Source: Pseudomonadota bacterium (GTDB lineage: Bacteria; Pseudomonadota; Alphaproteobacteria; Rhizobiales; Xanthobacteraceae). From it: a stretch of 24,813 nucleotides of DNA. The position numbers and the translations under genes are program-made. The notes beneath the pieces were generated by a model. That model searched no databases and was not told the origin of the DNA. It saw only the letters and a list, made by a program, of their open reading frames with translations. How positions within the stretch are numbered: position 1 is the stretch's first letter; each line of letters begins with the position of its first letter. Below are positions 20,979 through 24,813 of this stretch, piece after piece. Where the stretch lies: positions 1-24,813 of the forward strand of contig JAEWJH010000114.1 of the NCBI GenBank assembly GCA_023386635.1. The letters are read 5' to 3'.

Positions 20979-22226
20979 ATGCAGACCGGGGGATTTCCAT
21001 CACCCGCTCTGGCAGTCATTGTATGTCTTCTGGCGCTCGCGCCGGAAGACAGTCGGGCAGACGATGTGGCGCTGGGTTCGGTTCGCTTGCGGGGCGGATA
21101 CGATGCGAACCCGCAGCTTTTGCCGGGCGGCCGCGGCGGCGCCTTTGCGGGCGTCGATGCCGCATTCGCGATGGGCCGCAGCGACGGCGGCGTGGACAGC
21201 GCGCTCAGCGGCGAATTCCAGCGCGCCGACTACGCCACGCGCGGTCTCGCGTCGGCGCAGCGCGCGAAGGTGACATTCGATGCACAAATCGATCCGTTTG
21301 GCGAACCCTTCGCCGGCTGGACGCTGAAGTCGCAGTCGTCGGCGGAATCCGTCACCAGTGCGACGACCCGATCGTTCGACGCGGTGCAGAGCCTTCGCCT
21401 GTCGGCGGACGGCGATGGCGTGCGACCGTTCGTGGTCGGCGAGTTGCGCTACAGCCGTCTCAACGAAACCAATGCGATCCTCACCGATTTCCTGCCGGAG
21501 GATCAGCGCTTTATCCGCGCGACGGCGATCCCCGGTGTGAAAGCGGCGTTCGGCAACGGCGAGATCGGCGCGTCGGTGAATCTGTCCGCGACACGCTATG
21601 AGACCGATCCGGATCTGTTCGGTTATCGGCGGCGCAACGAGCGGATCGAGCCGTTCCTGTTCTATCGCGCCGAAAGCGCGCTGGCCGATGTGTCGATCGC
21701 GGTGTCGCGGCTCGCCGGCACCTGGCACGACCCCGACTTCTCCCCGGTACGGGCGCTGCTGTTCGACCTCGGCCTGACGTTGCGCAACCCCGACAAGCAT
21801 TGGCAATTCGACGCGACGGGCCGGCGCAGCGCCGCCGACACGACCTTCCCGATCTCGCCGCTGACGATCTCGGAACTCTATTCCGGCACGCTCAGTTACG
21901 GCGAGCCGGATCGCTGGCGCGTCGGCGCCACGGCGCGGTGGCTGCGGACAGCTTATCTCGACTCGCCGTTCAGTTCGGCGATTTTATCTTACGGTCTGAC
22001 CGGCAGCTATCAGGTCAATCGCGACTGGTCCGTCGGTGCTGATCTGCTGCGGATCCATGCGGCGGCGCTCAACGGCGAACGGGTCGACAGCATCTTGGCG
22101 ACGCTGTCGCTCTCCCGCCGTTTCGCGTGGGGTGAAAAGGAGAAGAAGGCGCCCGCGCCTTCCTCCGCATCCGCGCCTGCCGCGCCGCCTCCACGCGACG
22201 CGTCGTCCGTGTCCGCGATCTATTGA
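20979..22226 (+). CDS. Putative outer-membrane beta-barrel protein (415 aa)
   Basis: After a signal peptide (residues 1-27, ending SRADD) the whole chain alternates polar and hydrophobic residues in about 10-12-residue strands ending in aromatic residues, as in outer-membrane beta-barrels (for example RLRGGYDANPQLL, FVVGELRYSRLN, EPFLFYRAESALADVSIAVSR, WRVGATARWLRTAYLD, GLTGSYQVNRDWSVGADLL). The start resembles the BBP2-like group, in which a conserved YDANP or YDSNP segment follows the signal. A flexible Pro/Ala/Ser-rich tail (about 385-415) follows the last strand. The true channel or export function is unknown. ATG 20979 is preferred over a TTG one codon earlier; the ribosome-binding site is weak. 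Confidence 0.8.
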   Translation: MQTGGFPSPALAVIVCLLALAPEDSRADDVALGSVRLRGGYDANPQLLPGGRGGAFAGVDAAFAMGRSDGGVDSALSGEFQRADYATRGLASAQRAKVTFDAQIDPFGEPFAGWTLKSQSSAESVTSATTRSFDAVQSLRLSADGDGVRPFVVGELRYSRLNETNAILTDFLPEDQRFIRATAIPGVKAAFGNGEIGASVNLSATRYETDPDLFGYRRRNERIEPFLFYRAESALADVSIAVSRLAGTWHDPDFSPVRALLFDLGLTLRNPDKHWQFDATGRRSAADTTFPISPLTISELYSGTLSYGEPDRWRVGATARWLRTAYLDSPFSSAILSYGLTGSYQVNRDWSVGADLLRIHAAALNGERVDSILATLSLSRRFAWGEKEKKAPAPSSASAPAAPPPRDASSVSAIY

Positions 22227-22230
22227 ACGA

Positions 22231-22947
22231 TCACACCGACCGGGTCAGGCCGCCGTCAATGCGGATGTTCTGCCCGGTGATGTAAGCGGAGCGTTCAGTG
22301 GCGAGGAACAGGATCAGTTCGGCGACGTCCTGCACCTTGCCGTAGCGGTGCATGGGAATGCGCGCGGTGATCTCCGCTTTCTCGGGAAAGCTGTCGATGA
22401 AGCCCGGCAGCACATTGTTCATGCGCACATTGTCCGCCGCGTAACGGTCCGCGAACAGCTTGGTGTAGGACGCGAGACCCGCGCGCGCGACCGCGGACGC
22501 GGGGAAGGCGGGATCGGGCTCGAAAGTAGCGAAGGTCGAGATGTTGACGATCGCGCCGGACTTCTGCTGCGCCATCGCCGGTGCGACCAGCCGCGTCGCG
22601 CGCACGACATTGAGGAAGTACACTTCCATGCCGCGCAGCCAGTCTTCGTCGCTCATCGCCAGCAAATCGCCGCGCGGACCGTGTCCCGCGCTATTCACCA
22701 GCGCGTCGATCCGGCCCCAGCGCGACAACGTCTGATCGACCAGCCGCTTGAGATCGTCGTTCGACTGGTTCGTGCCGGTGACGCCGAAGCCGCCTAGCTC
22801 CTTCGCCAGCGCCTCGCCTTTCCCGGAGGACGACAGCACCGCGACGTGAAAGCCGTCCGCGGCGAGCGCGCGCGTTGCCGCCGCGCCCATGCCGCTGCCG
22901 CCGGCGGTGATGATCGCCACTTTGCCCGTCGCCTGTCCGCCAGCCAT
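22231..22947 (-). CDS. SDR-family oxidoreductase-like protein with altered active site (238 aa)
   Basis: This is a classical short-chain dehydrogenase/reductase fold: the nucleotide-binding TAGGSGMG lies at residues 14-21, NSAG at 85-88, and the chain ends with ITGQNIRIDGG, typical of FabG-like proteins. The catalytic Tyr and Lys are missing: by alignment to FabG (Tyr151, Lys155) the residues are S151 and R155 (SAVARAGL), and the catalytic Ser position is S137/T138. It may thus bind NAD(P) without normal reductase chemistry, or use another mechanism. The ATG at 22947 has GAGG upstream; the long open frame further upstream is not part of it. It overlaps no neighbour and follows the outer-membrane gene tail to tail with 4 bases between. 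Confidence 0.9.
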   Translation of the reverse strand: MAGGQATGKVAIITAGGSGMGAAATRALAADGFHVAVLSSSGKGEALAKELGGFGVTGTNQSNDDLKRLVDQTLSRWGRIDALVNSAGHGPRGDLLAMSDEDWLRGMEVYFLNVVRATRLVAPAMAQQKSGAIVNISTFATFEPDPAFPASAVARAGLASYTKLFADRYAADNVRMNNVLPGFIDSFPEKAEITARIPMHRYGKVQDVAELILFLATERSAYITGQNIRIDGGLTRSV

Positions 22948-22981
22948 GTCAGCCCTCGTTTGATGTGTGGTGTCGCTCACA

Positions 22982-23005
22982 TAAAAGGACGGCTGAACGC
23001 CGTCC
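22982..23005 (-). terminator. Second of two tandem terminators after the glycine-rich gene
   Basis: A 7-bp stem (22987-22993 with 22999-23005) is followed on the minus strand by TTTTAT. Its stem sequence (GGACGGC/GCCGTCC) is identical to that of the terminator at 23011-23036, so the two are a local duplication. Confidence 0.8.
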
Positions 23006-23010
23006 ATCTC

Positions 23011-23036
23011 AATAAAAAGGACGGCTGACGCCGTCC
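23011..23036 (-). terminator. First of two tandem terminators after the glycine-rich gene
   Basis: A 7-bp stem (23019-23025 with 23030-23036) is followed on the minus strand by TTTTTATT. It lies about 60 bases past the stop codon of the glycine-rich gene at 23097. A near copy follows at 22982-23005. Confidence 0.85.
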
Positions 23037-23096
23037 ATGCCCGAAGTGAAAGAGCCCGGTGATGGGCTCGATGCCCGCGCGTTTGGTCGTCAGCCG

Positions 23097-23378
23097 TTAC
23101 CAGCCGCCGTGACCGTGGCCGTAGCCGCCGCGCGACGGGCTGCCGGTGAGCAGGCCGAGCACGCCGGACTTGCCGGTCTTCACGTTCAGACCGGCGCCGA
23201 CGGCCAGACCCTGGCTGCCGTGGCCCTTGCCGCCGAGAAGCGTGCCGACCAGGCCGCCTTTGCCGGTGCTGACACCGAGGCCGAGCCCGACGCCGAGGCC
23301 GTTCTTGCTGCCGCCGGCCAGAGCCGGCGTGACGGCGAGTGCGGCAACGACGGTCGCGATCGCGAGAGTGGTTTTCAT
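23097..23378 (-). CDS. Small secreted glycine-rich protein (93 aa)
   Basis: Residues 1-21 are a Sec signal peptide ending ALA. The mature part is very rich in Gly, Leu and Val: a first block GLGVGLGLGVSTGKGGLVGTLLGGKGHGSQG is echoed by a second block GLAVGAGLNVKTGKSGVLGLLTGSP (shared core V-x-T-G-K-x-G-x-x-G-x-L), so it is an internal duplication, followed by a Gly/His/Tyr tail (GGYGHGHGGW). The histidines might bind metals, but no function is known. GGAG lies 7 bases before the ATG at 23378. It has tandem terminators and stands alone; the SDR gene follows on the same strand 150 bases downstream. Confidence 0.82.
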   Translation of the reverse strand: MKTTLAIATVVAALAVTPALAGGSKNGLGVGLGLGVSTGKGGLVGTLLGGKGHGSQGLAVGAGLNVKTGKSGVLGLLTGSPSRGGYGHGHGGW

Positions 23379-23759
23379 GGTCATTCTCCGTGTTGAACCG
23401 GGCGGTGTGCCCGGCACGCGGGAGAATGAATAAGGTTGTCATTAATTTGAAATGCAATCTAAACGGGTAGATAACGATTAAGCCTAACCGCGCCGGCGGC
23501 GTAGACCAAAGAACGAGCGTCGCGGCTGCCGAGGCGCAGGAATCGAATCCGGGATGGATAGCCGTGCGGCGGTGCGGTGCCACACCGTCCCACCGTGGTC
23601 CGGCTCCTCCATAGAATCCATCGCGATATCAACGCTTTATAATCGCTACAGCGTGTGATTTGCGCGTCGGCCTGTTATCGCGTATCCCACTTTTTAGAGA
23701 AGCCATTTTGTATTGGGCGTTAGCCCAACTTTCAGCCCACTGAGCCAGGTGTTGCCAAC
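23379..23759. other. Intergenic region with probable metF leader
   Basis: No gene is supported in these 381 bases. The left part is AT-richer and should hold the promoter of the glycine-rich gene. On the plus strand a perfect TATAAT occurs at 23638-23643, without a good -35, as a possible metF -10. A short hairpin TGGGC-gtta-GCCCA lies near 23714-23727 in the presumed metF leader. I could not match any known SAM or SAH riboswitch. Confidence 0.5.
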
Positions 23760-24617
23760 GTGCGCGTATCCTTCGAGTTCTTCCCGCCGAAAACCGATGA
23801 GATGGAGCGGAGCCTGTGGGAGGCGATCGGTCGTCTCGCGCCGCTCGCGCCGCTTTTCGTCTCAGTCACCTATGGGGCGGGCGGGTCGACGCGCGAGCGC
23901 ACTCACGCGACCGTCAAGCGGATCATCAATGAAACAGCGCTGAAGCCGGCCGCGCATCTCACCTGTGTCGATGCCTTGCGCGGCGACGTCGAGCAGGTGG
24001 TGCGCGACTATCACGCCGCCGGCGTGCGTCACATCGTGGCGCTGCGCGGCGATCCGGCGGGCGGACTCGGCGCGGCGTTCACGCCGCATCCGGGCGGCTA
24101 TCGCAATGGCGCCGATCTGGTCGCCGGCATCAAACGCATCGCCGATTTCGAAGTGTCGGTGTCGGCCTATCCGGAGAAGCACCCGGAGAGCGCGTCGGTC
24201 GAGGCCGATATCGACATGCTCAAGGCCAAGGTCGATGCCGGAGCGACCCGCGCCATCACGCAATTCTTTTTCGAGAACGATCTCTACTTCCGTTATCTCG
24301 ATCGCGTCCGCGCGCGCGGCATCGATATCCCGATCGTGCCGGGCATCCTGCCGGTGCAGAATTTCAAGGCGGCAACGACATTCGCGACCCGCGCCGGCGC
24401 TTCAGTGCCGGGCTGGCTGGCGCAGCGCTTCGACGGTCTCGATGACGATCCGGCGACGCGCAAGCTGATCGCGGCCGCGGTCGCAGCCGAGCAGGTGCTC
24501 GATCTGGTCGCGCGCGGCGTCAGCGATTTCCATTTCTACACCATGAACCGCGCGGACCTCGTCTACGCGATTTGTCATCTGCTGGGCCTGCGCCCGGCAG
24601 AGAAGGAGGCGGCGTGA
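23760..24617 (+). CDS. metF: Methylenetetrahydrofolate reductase MetF
   Basis: MetF reduces 5,10-methylene-tetrahydrofolate to 5-methyl-tetrahydrofolate with FAD, supplying the methyl group for methionine synthesis. The 285-residue chain is a normal single-domain bacterial form. Hallmarks are FEFFPPK at residues 4-10 (including the catalytic Glu5 or its equivalent), VTYGAGGSTRERTH, HLTCVD, a VALRGDP loop at about residue 95, and AITQFFFEND, all part of the TIM-barrel that holds FAD and folate. The GTG at 23760 has AGGTG 8 bases upstream and matches the usual family start. Its stop overlaps the start of metH, so the two are coupled. Cytoplasmic. Confidence 0.97.
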   Translation: MRVSFEFFPPKTDEMERSLWEAIGRLAPLAPLFVSVTYGAGGSTRERTHATVKRIINETALKPAAHLTCVDALRGDVEQVVRDYHAAGVRHIVALRGDPAGGLGAAFTPHPGGYRNGADLVAGIKRIADFEVSVSAYPEKHPESASVEADIDMLKAKVDAGATRAITQFFFENDLYFRYLDRVRARGIDIPIVPGILPVQNFKAATTFATRAGASVPGWLAQRFDGLDDDPATRKLIAAAVAAEQVLDLVARGVSDFHFYTMNRADLVYAICHLLGLRPAEKEAA

Positions 24618-24813
24618 GTTTCAAAACTTCCAAGACGGAAACAATTCTGCGGGGGCTCGCGGCCGCGCGCATCCTGCTGCTCGACGGCGGCATGGGCACC
24701 ATGCTGCAGCAGCGCAAGTTCGACGAAGCCGCGTTCCGCAACACGCGCTTCAAGGACTGGGAGCGCGACGTGCGCGGCAACAACGACCTGTTGACGCTGA
24801 CGCAGCCGGACGC
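24614..24813 (+). CDS. metH: Methionine synthase MetH, N-terminal fragment
   Basis: The visible 66 residues begin the homocysteine-binding domain of cobalamin-dependent methionine synthase: ILLLDGGMGTMLQQRKFDEAAFR and NNDLLTLTQPDA (key residues D24-G-G-M-G-T and N-N-D-L-L) match the MetH start, and the gene is cut by the window end. The enzyme moves the methyl group from methyl-tetrahydrofolate to homocysteine through cobalamin. The GTG at 24614 overlaps the metF stop (GTGA), with AGGAGG 4 bases upstream. In some alphaproteobacteria the protein is split, with this domain in a separate gene; the window ends too soon to tell. Confidence 0.93.
   Translation, partial: MSFKTSKTETILRGLAAARILLLDGGMGTMLQQRKFDEAAFRNTRFKDWERDVRGNNDLLTLTQPD

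Noticed and set aside
23535..23560. GGATTCGATTCC on the minus strand looks like a tRNA T-arm.
   Set aside because: The flanking bases do not form a T-stem and no anticodon or acceptor stem can be built around it.
22948..23583. N-terminal extension of the SDR frame through the glycine-rich gene.
   Set aside because: It is Arg-rich shadow sequence, crosses two terminators and precedes a clear SDR start with its own ribosome-binding site.
23640..23700. Possible SAM-II riboswitch upstream of metF (GTGATTTGCGCG).
   Set aside because: The order and spacing of the conserved SAM-II blocks do not fit and the pseudoknot cannot be drawn.
1..24813. CRISPR array.
   Set aside because: No regularly spaced direct repeats with unique spacers were seen; the only short tandem repeat is the double terminator near 23000.

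Overview
This 24.8-kb GC-rich window looks chromosomal and comes from an alphaproteobacterium, most likely Hyphomicrobiales near Bradyrhizobium, Rhodopseudomonas or Pseudolabrys. The grounds are many small secreted Gly/Pro/Tyr-rich proteins, a TPP-riboswitch thiC locus, a tripartite tricarboxylate (TctABC/Bug) transport system, DUF2200 and DUF4403 genes, and palindromic intergenic repeats that I recognise from Bradyrhizobiaceae-type genomes. The exact taxon cannot be read from the sequence. No tRNA, rRNA or CRISPR array is visible.

Layout. 1-1047: two tandem paralogous secreted glycine-zipper proteins on the minus strand, each with its own intrinsic terminator. 1048-3304: an IS1595/ISXO2-type mobile element with matching terminal inverted repeats and a 17-bp direct repeat at both ends. 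It holds a decayed transposase followed by a lower-GC cargo of up to five small genes on alternating strands: a helical 65-aa protein, a YodC/DUF2158 protein, a basic 46-aa protein, a 187-aa protein with a HEPN-like Arg-x4-His motif, and a helical 50-aa protein. Three of these are too short for most gene callers. 3358-9995: ordinary chromosomal genes, namely a VOC protein, TspO, an orphan Bug substrate-binding protein, a lipoprotein, a PEBP-family protein, a PRC-barrel protein, a secreted cupin-META fusion, a Tat-type exported protein, a two-TM repeat protein and a small coiled coil. 10064-12575: a methyltransferase, DUF2200, a DoxX-like protein, an orphan BrnA-type antitoxin and a ParE-type toxin/antitoxin pair.

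12803-15422 is the thiamine locus, read on the minus strand: a -35/-10 promoter, a TPP riboswitch, a four-TM 128-aa membrane protein and thiC. A repetitive palindromic element is spliced in frame into the thiC C-terminus, and a second repeat family sits just past its stop codon. 15482-19222: a DUF4403 protein, then tctB-tctA, overlapping by one base. The tctB start is best placed at a GTG. 19430-23378: an L,D-transpeptidase, TrmO, an outer-membrane beta-barrel protein, an SDR protein lacking the catalytic Tyr and Lys, and a glycine-rich secreted protein ended by a duplicated terminator. 23760-24813: metF followed by the start of metH (GTGA overlap), the methionine/one-carbon module, cut by the window end.

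The most unusual parts are the cargo-bearing IS element, the riboswitch-controlled membrane protein ahead of thiC, the repeat inserted in thiC, the cupin-META fusion and the SDR with a non-canonical active site. All functional statements rest on sequence reading and remembered family features; no database search was run.
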